DNA from: Acidobacteriota bacterium
GTDB taxonomy: Bacteria > Acidobacteriota > Terriglobia > Acidiferrales > UBA7541
Assembly (NCBI GenBank): GCA_003223215.1
Contig: QHYH01000131.1
Coordinates: 1 to 38,442 of the forward strand
DNA: 38,442 nucleotides
Reading direction: 5' to 3'
Shown piece after piece: positions 16,560 to 26,100 of the stretch. The notes under the pieces are model-generated. The model was not told the origin of the DNA, searched no databases, and was given only the letters and a program-made list of their open reading frames with translations. Made by a program: the position numbers and the translations under genes. How positions within the stretch are numbered: the stretch's first letter is position 1; every line of letters starts with the position of its first letter.

Positions 16560-17446
16560 ATGTATCTCCGTTGTTCTCCTTGAATTTGGTGCAATCACGC
16601 TCACGCGTATTTGCTGTACTGCACACGTCTACTGCATACGTCTACTGCACACGTTTCCAAAGTGGCTAGGATTGAGGAATTACAGCTTCTGCTTGTTTCC
16701 GGAACAACTTGCCGGCTGGCTTTCCGCGAGAAGAAACCGCACACACTCAGAACGTGATAAGTGCAGTCGATAGTGTTGAACCCTCAACAGTCTCGGTGCG
16801 GAGTTAATGCGACTCGTTCCGTCGCTCGTCTCGATGTGATTGCTTTTTAGCCGCTCACCAGGATTAGTACTGAATGCCTGATCGGGCGATCTGAAGGAAG
16901 CCGATAGGCGCCATTGCAATCCACACGTGTGGCCTTTCATCATTTGTCCTTTGAACGTTTGACGGCTATGGGGGTAACTGCTCCGCTCACGGCTTTTTTA
17001 TCCAGCGAAAAGGGCTTTAGCACGTGTTTAGAACAATCATCGTCAAAACGTTTCACAAAGCGTTGGATTGTGATGTTCGCTACACCGTTACAGAATCAGA
17101 TGTAAAGTTTTTGTCGCCTGTAGCGCGAAGAGTCGTGACAAAATTCGCGCTTCATGGTTAGCAGCATATTTTTATCGACGTGCCCTCTGCTGGCGAGAAA
17201 TGCGGTTATGTAGGAAGCGAAAAATGGATCTTGAGCGAATTGTCCACAATTCGGAAGCAATGGTGCGGTCGAGTTTATTGGAGTAACTTCCGCATAGCCC
17301 GTAATCCTCCCAGAATTGGCGGTAGCCGCGATGATCACTTCCAACAAGCCGACTTCCCGTTACCGAATCCTGCGGCCCGTTTCAAGGAGATTTTGCATTT
17401 CCCGCACGTTGCCCGCCCCGCTAATGCCACGGCAGCGCGCATCCAC
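16560..17446. other. Non-coding stretch upstream of PQQ-like gene
   Basis: About 890 bp hold the leader and promoter of the PQQ-like gene and the downstream flank of the beta-helix gene. The only clear structure is the 13-bp tandem repeat at 16617-16655. An 83-codon minus-strand frame at 17096-17347 has no ribosome binding site or recognisable motif and I do not call it. No tRNA or insertion sequence was seen. Confidence 0.5.
16617..16655 (-). repeat. Three 13-bp tandem repeats, candidate operator
   Basis: TACTGCACACGTC, TACTGCATACGTC and TACTGCACACGTT lie head to tail with one or two mismatches. They begin 58 bp upstream of the PQQ-like start codon, in the region where a promoter or activator site would be. 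A unit of 13 bp is longer than one helical turn, so successive copies are rotated about 85 degrees. Confidence 0.7.
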
Positions 17447-19207
17447 TCAGGGGAAGTCCGTCACCTTCGGCGTCACGCGAGGATGTATCGCGGTCGCCTC
17501 GCCCGTGTCGTCGATCACATGGTTGATCGCGCCGTGATCGCCCAGCGCCACGGTGATCATGTCGTGGAACCGTACCTCCGGGCTCTTCGGCGTCTCGATT
17601 GCCCGGGTCAGCCCGACATCCGGACAGATGAATACGCTATACACGCCCAGCCCCCACGCCTCATGCGTCGTCACTCCATCCGCCACTTTGTACGAGGCCC
17701 AGCCGTTCACCCCCGGCGCACTCGTATAGCTCGCCTGGTTCGGAGGATCGTAAGGAATCTCGGACTGATAAAAATACGTTCGCCCGCCATTGCCCTTCCA
17801 CAGAACCTGGAATTGCTGGTGATGCTCCACAAACAGGCCATACATCGTGACCTGGTTTCCGTTCACCACCAGCCCGTTCTCGCTGGTATTCAGCTCCCAG
17901 CCCACTCCGGCGCCGTGGTCCGCTCTCCAGATCCAAGTATGGTCCACCAGTGTGTCGTTGCTGTTGATCCTCAAATTCACCTTGGCCCGGCCCACTCCCG
18001 CGCCTCCAACACGAAAGAAAACATCGTGCAGCGTGATCGGGTCGTTCGCGTGACGCGCCCGACTTCCCTCCGGACCCACCTCCAACAGCACCGGAGACTC
18101 GCTCGGCCCCGCATCGAAGAGCAGCCCCGCAATCTCGATTCCGTCCACATCGGCCGTCGTCATCGCCGCTGTGCCCTTCATCGGACGTAGCGTCGCAAAT
18201 CCGAGACCCAGCACCACTGTATGCGGCCGTGTCGCGCGAATCGGGGCCGTCAGTTCATATATCCCCGGCGTCAGAATCAAGTTCTTGCCTTGGTGGAGCT
18301 GTGCGTTGATCGTCTCGACCGTATCCACATCCGGGCGCGCAATATAGAACCGCGCAATCGGAATTGTCTCTCCCGCTGTTTCCCCACCACGGAACGTAAT
18401 CCCGACGCCGTCGCTGGACAGCTCCGGAACCCGCACGCTGAACTCGCCCGCAGCATTCACCTGCAGAAACGGTTTCTCGCGCACCACTGGCGTACGCGCC
18501 ACCTTCGTGTACGGCGGCGAAGGCCATGCGCCTTCCGGCGGATGCGCCACGCCAACAAACACCATATTCCAGTTCGAGCCCGTCCAGCTCTTCCAATCGC
18601 AGTTGCGCGAGATCCACTGCTGCTGGCTGCCGGAGTCGACATTGCCGTCCACGAGCGAATCCGACATCCAGCCGCCGCTCGCCCAGCCGCGATTCTGGTG
18701 CAGCACCAGGTCGCCGCGTACATGCATGCGCCTCAGCGACACTGCCTGTGAAACCGCCCACTGCATCGTGCCCCCCGCCGGCTTTATCGAGAGCCCTTCC
18801 GCAGCTCTCCAAAAGGTCGTCGTCGCATTATTGTGCTCGTGATTCGCATCCGCATGCACGTTGCCCGCAATCCGTGTTGCATCGGGCGACGCCCCAAGCC
18901 CTATCACCTCCGTGTAAAAGCCTACCGGCACGTCCACCGAATAGTCTCCCGGCAGGAACAGCAGCGCGTTTCGCTGCTGTCCAAACTCGTTGTGCTCCTG
19001 CGTCGCATACACCGCATCGATCTGCTTCTGGATCGCCTGCGATGGCATCGACGAATCGAAGACCATTACATTGGGTCCGAACTCTGGCTTCGCGCCCTTC
19101 GTTAGCCACAGCTGCACCTCACCCTCCTGCTGCGCGTTCAACGACAAGGACGACAAGGAAGAAAACAGCAGGATACAAGACAAAAACAGGACCAATCTCA
19201 GCTTCAT
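17447..19207 (-). CDS. Secreted right-handed beta-helix-like protein
   Basis: A 586-residue exported protein with a Sec signal (LRLVLFLSCILLFSSLSSLS, cleavage near LNAQ). It belongs to a conserved family found in actinobacteria and acidobacteria whose hallmarks I recognise: FGPNVMVFDSSMP, a LLFLPGDYSVDVPVGFYTEV segment, VIGLGASPD, TFWRAAEGLS, AVSQAVSLRRMHVRG, and SGSQQQWISRNCDWKSW. Database entries often label these adenylyl cyclase or coagulation factor 5/8 type; nothing in the sequence supports a cyclase. The repeated short beta runs (GKNLILTPGIYELTAPI, then DGIEIAGLLFDAG) are those of a pectate-lyase-like parallel beta-helix, so a polysaccharide-related role is a reasonable inference. The start has GGAG five bases upstream. 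It stands alone, with long gaps on both sides. Confidence 0.75.
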   Translation of the reverse strand: MKLRLVLFLSCILLFSSLSSLSLNAQQEGEVQLWLTKGAKPEFGPNVMVFDSSMPSQAIQKQIDAVYATQEHNEFGQQRNALLFLPGDYSVDVPVGFYTEVIGLGASPDATRIAGNVHADANHEHNNATTTFWRAAEGLSIKPAGGTMQWAVSQAVSLRRMHVRGDLVLHQNRGWASGGWMSDSLVDGNVDSGSQQQWISRNCDWKSWTGSNWNMVFVGVAHPPEGAWPSPPYTKVARTPVVREKPFLQVNAAGEFSVRVPELSSDGVGITFRGGETAGETIPIARFYIARPDVDTVETINAQLHQGKNLILTPGIYELTAPIRATRPHTVVLGLGFATLRPMKGTAAMTTADVDGIEIAGLLFDAGPSESPVLLEVGPEGSRARHANDPITLHDVFFRVGGAGVGRAKVNLRINSNDTLVDHTWIWRADHGAGVGWELNTSENGLVVNGNQVTMYGLFVEHHQQFQVLWKGNGGRTYFYQSEIPYDPPNQASYTSAPGVNGWASYKVADGVTTHEAWGLGVYSVFICPDVGLTRAIETPKSPEVRFHDMITVALGDHGAINHVIDDTGEATAIHPRVTPKVTDFP

Positions 19208-19945
19208 GAGGACTCCGGCTTACGACGGGTACGATCTGTTTCGGAAAGACAAACGATTGCGCTAATAAGAAACAACAGCCGTACCACAATTCGCTAACGA
19301 TAAGAGCAGGGCAGAATCGCGCCTGTCAACCCCAGCGACAGCCGCAAAAGGAATCGATTGGAGCGGTTGGCCGGATCGGAGGGCATAGGCAGCCAACATC
19401 CTCTTCCGGCAATTGTTCGACAACGCAAAAAAATTGTGGATAGAAGATTGGCTCAGCGGGAATCTGTGCTCCCTAGGTCACGAGTTTCTGCAGCTTGTTT
19501 GTTGTCGGTCTCCGATTGCTACCGAGAAACGGGCCAGCAGTCACCGACCAATCATTGGAGAGAAGCCGACTTGAACTAAGCCGCTGGCGCGGCGGACGCT
19601 TCGCGTGCTATGCTCCGCACGTCATGCCCCAGCGTAACGCATCGAATTGCGGTTCTCGCACATGCTCATTTTCTAAGTACCGCAAAACCAATAGCTTACA
19701 GATGGGTGAAAAGATTGAATTCCCCTAGCCATTAGCCCGCATCCGCCGCAAACGCCAGCGTCTTCCTTCAAGTCGTTGTATCGAAAGCGCGCGAACACAC
19801 CGTGCTCGTGCGTGCAGCTTGCTCACTCGCGCTTCCGATACAACACTAAGACTTCTCGACACCGACCAGCACGTCGCTAATCTAGATTATTTCGGCACCC
19901 GGAACACGGACGAGTCGAACCTATTGCAGCCTGTGCCGCGGCAGT
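19208..19945. other. Non-coding stretch with inverted repeat
   Basis: About 740 bp between the beta-helix gene start and the ADOP permease stop. Short open frames here (up to about 77 codons) lack ribosome binding sites and family motifs. One strong inverted repeat lies at 19775-19844. The left part should hold the promoter of the beta-helix gene. Confidence 0.5.
19775..19844. repeat. 17-bp inverted repeat with 36-nt loop
   Basis: GTTGTATCGAAAGCGCG (19775-19791) and CGCGCTTCCGATACAAC (19828-19844) are inverse copies with a single mismatch. The structure lies about 100 bp past the ADOP stop codon. It may act as a transcript-end stem, or be the terminal repeats of a very small mobile element; there is no T-run on either side. 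Confidence 0.65.
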
Positions 19946-22369
19946 TCACTCCTCGCGCAGCAGGATCGCAGGATCAATCGAGAGCGCGCGTTGCGCTGGA
20001 ATCCACGTAGCTACTAGTCCCAATAACGACATCGCTAGAACAGTGCCAGCCAATACGAGCGGGTCGCGGGGAGTTGCCTGATACACGATGAAGGCGAGCA
20101 CCCGGCTGGCCAGAATTCCGAGGAGCAATCCTGCCGCGGAACCAAAAGCCAGCAACTTTAGTGCGCGTCCCAACGCTGCCTGCAACACTTCCTTGCGCTG
20201 CGCGCCGAGGGCCATACGAATTCCCAATTCCCGCAAGCGTTTGCTGACGGAATAGGCAGCCAATCCAAAAATGCCAGTAACAGACAAGATCGAGCCCATC
20301 ACGCCCAGAATACCCAGCGAAACCGCGGCTATTCGCGAAGGAAACAGAGCCCCGTCCATCGCTTGGTTCCATGTTTGGACGAAAGTGGGCAGCCCTGCGT
20401 CCAGGTCCCGCAGCTTGGATCTTATGGCCGCCGCCAATTGGTGCGGATTGCCCGTGGAGCGCACCGCGAGCCAAGTCTCAGTGGAGGGTGATTGCAGGAT
20501 TGGCAAAAACATCGCCGGCCGTGGATCCTCTGTGATGTTCGGAGAATATTTTCCGTCTTCGACAACGCCCACCACTTGGATGCGGGTTCCATCATCCACT
20601 TTGTAATATCCGCCCAGCGCGTTTGTGGCGGAGCCGAACATTCTGCTAGCAAATAGCCGATTCACCACGGCAACACGCGGCGTATTCTTGTCGTCGTGCC
20701 ACGTCAAGTCTCGGCCGGCCAAAAGGGGCGTGCCCGCCACCTGGAGATATTCGGGAGAGATGCTGAACATTATGACGCGGGCTGCAGCATTCGATGGCCT
20801 GAGATCCGTGGTTTTGTCAGTAAAGATATTCGACTCGCTGCAGCAGGCTGCTTGTAATGGCGGAATGTTGACCAATCCTACGGATGTGACGCCAGAAATC
20901 GACCCCATCGCGTCGATCATTCGCTTTTGCATTGCGGGCACGCTATCGGTTTTATAACCTGCCATATTCAAGTCTGTATCAACGAGCATTGCGTTCCGCG
21001 GCTCAAAACCAAAACTGCTGTGTAGCGAGCGCACGAGTCCGTGCACGGCAACTATGGAAGAGGTGACGAGCACTGCGCAGATCGCAATTTGTGCGCCAAG
21101 TAACAGGTCTCGGGCAGTGAGTCGCCGACCAATTGCGCCCGTCGATCCCGACTTGATGATCTGATAGGCGTCCGTGCGAAGCACCTGCTTGACGGGAACC
21201 GCGCCGAATAGGAACCCACTGGCTAAACTCAATAGCAAAGCAACTCCATAAACAGTTGCGTCCGGATTCACCGGCATATTTATTGGATATTGGGGAAATG
21301 GCTGCCACACGCCCAGCCAGTGCAGCAGCACTACGCTGCCCCAAAGTCCGGCAGCGCCTCCCATCGTCGAAATCAGAACCGCTTCGGTAAATAGTTGCCG
21401 CAAAATGCGTGATCGGCCCGCTCCCAGCGCGAGTCGCAGAGCAACTTCCCGGGAACGGTCCGCGGCGCGCGCGGCAAACAAGCTGCCCAAGTTGGCACAT
21501 GCGGCCAACAAAATTAATCCCGCCAGCAGCATCAATCCGCCAACGAATGCCTGGATAGCGGTACTAAAGCTGCCACCGGGCAGACCTGAACGCTCCAAGC
21601 TAAAGTTCATCAGAGCATCCTCTTTGGGATAGCTCTTTTCTAGAGCGGAGCCAATCGAGTTTAGGTCGGCAACCGCCTGGGCCGGAGTGACTCCCGCCTT
21701 CAGATGCCCAAGGACCTCGCCAATCCAACGGTTTCCGCGCGCGTTCAATAGATTCGCTGCGTCGTCTTGTTCCTGGTTGACGATGGGTACAAAGACATCG
21801 GGCGAGAAGATCAATACAGTCCCGCGGAACCCGGGCGGCGTTACACCGATAACGGTAAAAGGATGGCTGTTGAGGTGGAGAACGCGGCCCACCACGCTGC
21901 GGTCATCCTGAAAGTGGCTGTGCCAATACGCGTAGGTAAGCACGATATCTGAAGCATGCTCATCGGAGGGATGAATAACCCGGCCAAGATAAGGCTGAAT
22001 ACCTAATGCGTCGAAGTAGTTGCCGCTTACTTCAAAGACCCAAGCGCGGGCAGGATTCTTGCCGGTGTCCAGGCCAGCCTGATCGATGTTATACGCGATG
22101 AGACCCTCAAAGCTGCGGTTGCGATCGTGCAGATCGAGATAATCGGGATACGACTCACTTGAGTCCTTGTCGGTTCCGTGCTCGAGCGTATAGAGGGTCT
22201 GCGCCTGGGGCACATTCAGAGCGCGGAGAATTAAACCATTCATTGCGCTAAAGACTACGGCGTTTGCGCCAATGGCTACGGCCAGCGTCAGCACGGCAAC
22301 GATGGTGAATCCGGGATTCTTCTTCAGCATGCGAATGGCGAACCGCAAATCCTGCCAAAGTATTTGCAT
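19946..22369 (-). CDS. ADOP-type MacB/FtsX permease
   Basis: An 807-residue membrane protein of the acidobacterial duplicated orphan permease type. The start (WQDLRFAIRMLKKNPGFTI) and first helix (VAVLTLAVAIGANAVVFS) are characteristic. A MacB-like periplasmic core domain follows, then an FtsX domain (LMLLAGLILLAACANLGSLF, with RSREVALRLALGAGRSRI), a second periplasmic region, and a second FtsX domain (SILSVTGIFGLAAYSVSKRL, RELGIRMALGAQRKEVL). The end AQRALSIDPAILLREE is also typical. No ATPase gene is next to it, hence orphan. Such proteins are thought to act in efflux or lipoprotein export with an unlinked ATPase. An in-frame GTG lies two codons before the ATG at 22369; AGGG sits eight bases before the ATG. 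PadR regulators often accompany these genes but none is seen here. Confidence 0.9.
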   Translation of the reverse strand: MQILWQDLRFAIRMLKKNPGFTIVAVLTLAVAIGANAVVFSAMNGLILRALNVPQAQTLYTLEHGTDKDSSESYPDYLDLHDRNRSFEGLIAYNIDQAGLDTGKNPARAWVFEVSGNYFDALGIQPYLGRVIHPSDEHASDIVLTYAYWHSHFQDDRSVVGRVLHLNSHPFTVIGVTPPGFRGTVLIFSPDVFVPIVNQEQDDAANLLNARGNRWIGEVLGHLKAGVTPAQAVADLNSIGSALEKSYPKEDALMNFSLERSGLPGGSFSTAIQAFVGGLMLLAGLILLAACANLGSLFAARAADRSREVALRLALGAGRSRILRQLFTEAVLISTMGGAAGLWGSVVLLHWLGVWQPFPQYPINMPVNPDATVYGVALLLSLASGFLFGAVPVKQVLRTDAYQIIKSGSTGAIGRRLTARDLLLGAQIAICAVLVTSSIVAVHGLVRSLHSSFGFEPRNAMLVDTDLNMAGYKTDSVPAMQKRMIDAMGSISGVTSVGLVNIPPLQAACCSESNIFTDKTTDLRPSNAAARVIMFSISPEYLQVAGTPLLAGRDLTWHDDKNTPRVAVVNRLFASRMFGSATNALGGYYKVDDGTRIQVVGVVEDGKYSPNITEDPRPAMFLPILQSPSTETWLAVRSTGNPHQLAAAIRSKLRDLDAGLPTFVQTWNQAMDGALFPSRIAAVSLGILGVMGSILSVTGIFGLAAYSVSKRLRELGIRMALGAQRKEVLQAALGRALKLLAFGSAAGLLLGILASRVLAFIVYQATPRDPLVLAGTVLAMSLLGLVATWIPAQRALSIDPAILLREE

Positions 22370-22488
22370 AGGCACATCCCTGAAGTATGGTTAGTTAAAG
22401 GCACCTATTCTTCCCGAGCTTCCTCTCTTTTAACTCACTGTGCTGCCTATACTTAGTGGTTTACCGACAAAGAGGGGCGGTGCCCAAT

Positions 22489-22525
22489 TGTCCGGTTGCG
22501 GGAAGAGTCGTCGCGAAACCGGACA
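22489..22525. repeat. Inverted repeat TGTCCGGTT/AACCGGACA
   Basis: The arms at 22489-22497 and 22517-22525 are perfect inverse copies across 19 nt, and the stem can extend imperfectly through GCG/CGC. It could be an operator or a leader hairpin in the divergent region. Confidence 0.5.
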
Positions 22526-22644
22526 GTTATCTGCGGTCAGATTCCAATTTAAGGGCAATCCAGAGGTAATGCCTCCGGATTGGTACCGAGAAACGCGCTT
22601 GTGGTGATTAAAGAGGCCAACTCCCGAGTGGCTAACCGGTAACT

Positions 22645-22671
22645 ATCCGGAAGCGATCCGGAGCTATCCGG
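22645..22671. promoter_or_regulatory. Three ATCCGG copies in helical phase
   Basis: ATCCGG begins at 22645, 22656 and 22666, spacings of 11 and 10 bp, so all copies face the same side of the helix. This is the arrangement expected for cooperative binding of a regulator. It lies about 275 bp from the ADOP start and 530 bp from the PAS regulator start. Confidence 0.45.
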
Positions 22672-23197
22672 CCTCGACGGCGGGATTAGTCGGCATCTCG
22701 TCCGGAAAACAAGCAATGATGAAATGGGCGTTTGTCAGTACCAACCCGACCGGCGAGTTGATAACTTCTGGGTTGCCGTCATTCGGACAATATTCACTTT
22801 TGGGGAAGGCAGGGCTTCGCGAATTCGTTTTTCAGGGGAAATTTCCAACCAAGAGAACGAACACGCCAGTGCTCGTTTAGGGTCTGAGAAGCGCGTGCAC
22901 GTAAGCGTGTTTCAACGGGAATCGGCGGACAAGTACTCTGCCCAAGGCGGGACGACGAGTCCGACGTGTAGCGCTGGCGAGAAACTAGCGTCTCCACCCA
23001 CGCGGACTCTCCCGGAACATTTCTCGCTTTGCGACTCTGAGCGTATCAAGGTGCTGAGCTTGAACTGCATGGACGATCTTTCGAGCGACTCTAAAGTTGT
23101 ACACCGCGCGTTGTGCCGCAATTGGAACGGAGCTACAGTAAAAACTAATACGGCAACCATCGTAGCTTTCATCCGAGGGTGAAAGGAGCGCTGAACC

Positions 23198-26100
23198 ATG
23201 GCTGATTCAGCTGCAGCAAAAAAGAGGGCGCTGCCAAGTGCGTCCTTCGCGCGCCGCTATGGTTTGGCTTTCGCTTCGGTCGCCGGCGCTCTCTTGCTGG
23301 AGCTTCTGTTTCACCACTTCAATCTGCCTCATCCATTTGCTGCATTTGCGCTGTCGGCAATCGCGGTGACGTTTTGGTACGCCGGTACGAAGCCCGGTAT
23401 TGTGGCAGTCTTGCTTTCGTCGTTGATTCGGGGCTTCATCGTCGAAGGGGCAACCAGCAGCCTCTCTCGCGTTCTGTATAACCTGGTGTTCTTGCTCTTT
23501 GCCGTCCTCATGATCTGGGTAAGACGGTCAAGGGATGCTCTCGAGGTCGAGGTGACGGACCGAAAGGAAAGGCTGGCTGCGGCGAATGAGGAATTGCGCA
23601 GGGAGAAAGAGCAGCTCGACGGATTATTTGAGCTGTCACCCGACGCGGTAATCCTCACCGACGATGACTTTCACGTGTTGCGGGTCAACAAGGAATTCAC
23701 ACGCATCTTCGGGTACACAGCAGAAGAGGCTGCCGGACAGTGGCTTCCGGAATTAATAATTCCCGAAGAATTGCACGCTGAGGGTCTCAAGAACCGGGAT
23801 GCGCTCATTTCGGGGGAAAGAGTTGAGTTGGAGGCCATTCGGCAACGCAAAGACGGTGTTCCCTTGGACGTTTCCGTCGTCGCGAGGGGCATTTCGCTTG
23901 GTTTCGGCCACATGGTCTTCTACCTCATTTATCGAGATATTACCGAGCGGAAGAAAGCAGAAAGAGAACTCAGGCGGAGTGAGGGTTATTTAGCCGAAGC
24001 ACAGAAATTGACCCACACAGGCAGTTGGGCCTGGAATGTGCGTACCGGCGTTCTCTTCTGGTCGCGAGAAATTTTTAGCATTTATGACTATGAATATCAG
24101 GAAATGGGACCCACTTGGCCACAGTTCCTCGAAAGAGTTCACCCTGAGGATCGACCGGTAGTTGAGGGGATTTTTGGAAGGGCCCAACTCGACAAGACCG
24201 ATTACGACGCCTCCTACCGTATTGTTCTCCCGGATGGGTCGATCAAACACATCTTCTCTATCGGCCATCCGTTCCTGAACCAGTCGGGTGAATTGGTGGA
24301 ATTTGTCGGAACTTCGATGGATGTCACTGAACAGTGGAAGGCCAGAACCGAGTTGGAGAAAGCTTTCGAGGAAATTAAGCAGCGGACGGAAGCTGCCCGC
24401 CGGAGCGAGAGAGAACTTCGCGACGTGGTCAATACGGTTCCGGCACATGTCTGGAGCGCTTCGCCCGAGGGTCAGGTTAATTTCGTTAATGATCGTTGGT
24501 TGCAGTTCACAGGTTTAGCTTTGGACGAGGCATTCGGGTGGAAGTGGGAAGCGGTTCTTCATCCCGATGACCGGACGAGGGTCGTCGCCGATTGGCACAC
24601 AGCCGTTAAGAACGGGCAAGCCATGGAGAGTGAAGCGCGGGTTCGGCGGGCAGACGGAGAATATTGCTGGTGGTTTATTCGCAATGTACCGCTGCGCGAT
24701 GAAACCGGAAAGCTCCTCAGATGGTATGGAACCGCTATCGACATCGAAGATCGCAAGCGGGCTGAGCAAGCCCTTCGGAAAAGCGAGGAGCGGTGGAGAT
24801 CCGTCTTTGAGAATTCGGCTATCGGCGTTGCGCTGACTGACCTGACCGGCCGCTTTCTAGCCACCAATCATGTCTACCAGACAATCGTGGGTTACACGGA
24901 GGAGGAACTGCGTGCACTTTGTTTTCTGGACGTAACGCATGAGGACCACCGCGAAGCCAACTGGGCGCTCATCACCGAGTTGCTGGAGGGAAAACGACGA
25001 CAGTTTCAGATTGAGAAAAAGTATCGCCGCAAGGACGGCAGTTCGATTTGGGTAAGCAACAACGTTTCTCTTGTACCGGGCACCGAGAGGGTACCGCGAT
25101 TCATAATGGCGCTGTCCGAGGACATTACACAGCGCAAACGCGCCGAGGAAGCTATCCGGTCACACGAGCAGAATCTTCGCCTGCTAGTCGATACCATTCC
25201 CGGGCTCGTTGTCACGACGACGCCAGCCGGCGAAATCGAACTCCTCAACCGCCAAGTACAGGAGTATTTCGGCAAGACTCCGGAGGAACTCGCCAACTGG
25301 CGGACCAGCGACGCGATTCACCCGGATGACCTTCCTCTCACGATCGCCGCCTTGACCCGGTCGATTCAGACGGGCGAACCCTATGAAGTTGAGCACCACC
25401 TCCGGCGCGCCGACGGGGTATACCGCTGGTTTCACGCACGCGGCCTTGCCCTCAGGGACAAAGACGGCCGCATCGTGCGCTGGTACTATTTGCTAACAGA
25501 CGTCGACGACCGCAGACGTGCCGAGGAGGCTTTGCGTAAGAGCGAAGCGCTATTACACGAAGCACAGCGGCTGGCGCGTACAGGTTCCTGGTCGTGGGAC
25601 GTCTTATCAGGGAGAGTCGTGAGCTCACCGGAAAACGCTCGAATTAACGGCTTTCAGCCGAATGAGGACAGCGCAGCCCCAGAGGTCTACTTCCAAAGGA
25701 TTCATCCTGACCACCGCGAGCGCATTCGGGAAGCCTTTCAAACGTGCGTGGTTGAAAAAACCGATTACCAGGCGGATTATCCGATCGTTTTACTCGATGG
25801 AACCGTTAAGTATATCCATGCCACAGGCCACCCGATCTTGAACAAATCAGAGGATCTTATAGAGTTCTTCGGAACCACCGTAGATGTCACCGAGCAGCAC
25901 GAAGCGAGAGCGGCTCTGCAGACTGCGTTTGAGCAAATAAAGGCGGAGGAAACAGAACTTCGGCGGATGACCGACGCCATCGCCAGTTACGTTTACGTGT
26001 TGCGCCCGGATGGGACAGCCCTTTACGCAAATCAGGCAGTGCTCGATTACACCGGTCTCACTTTGGAGGACGTGCAGAGAGAAGACCAGCGCGCACGGGT

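Larger units (their letters stand above)
22370..23197. other. Long divergent regulatory region
   Basis: About 830 bp between the ADOP permease and the PAS/sigma54 regulator, which are transcribed away from each other. It contains a 9-bp inverted repeat at 22489-22525, three ATCCGG copies at 22645-22671 and further TCCGG or CCGGA copies around 22576 and 22702. A 152-codon plus-strand frame at 22724-23182 has no family resemblance and no ribosome binding site, so I leave it uncalled. Confidence 0.5.

Noticed and set aside
17096-17347. 83-codon minus-strand frame
   Set aside because: It has no start signal or recognisable motif.
17180-18190. 336-codon plus-strand open frame
   Set aside because: It is antisense to the beta-helix gene and very rich in Arg and His, the mark of a shadow frame in GC-rich DNA.
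22724-23182. 152-codon frame before the sigma54 regulator
   Set aside because: It has no ribosome binding site, no motif and unusual composition. I treat the region as regulatory.
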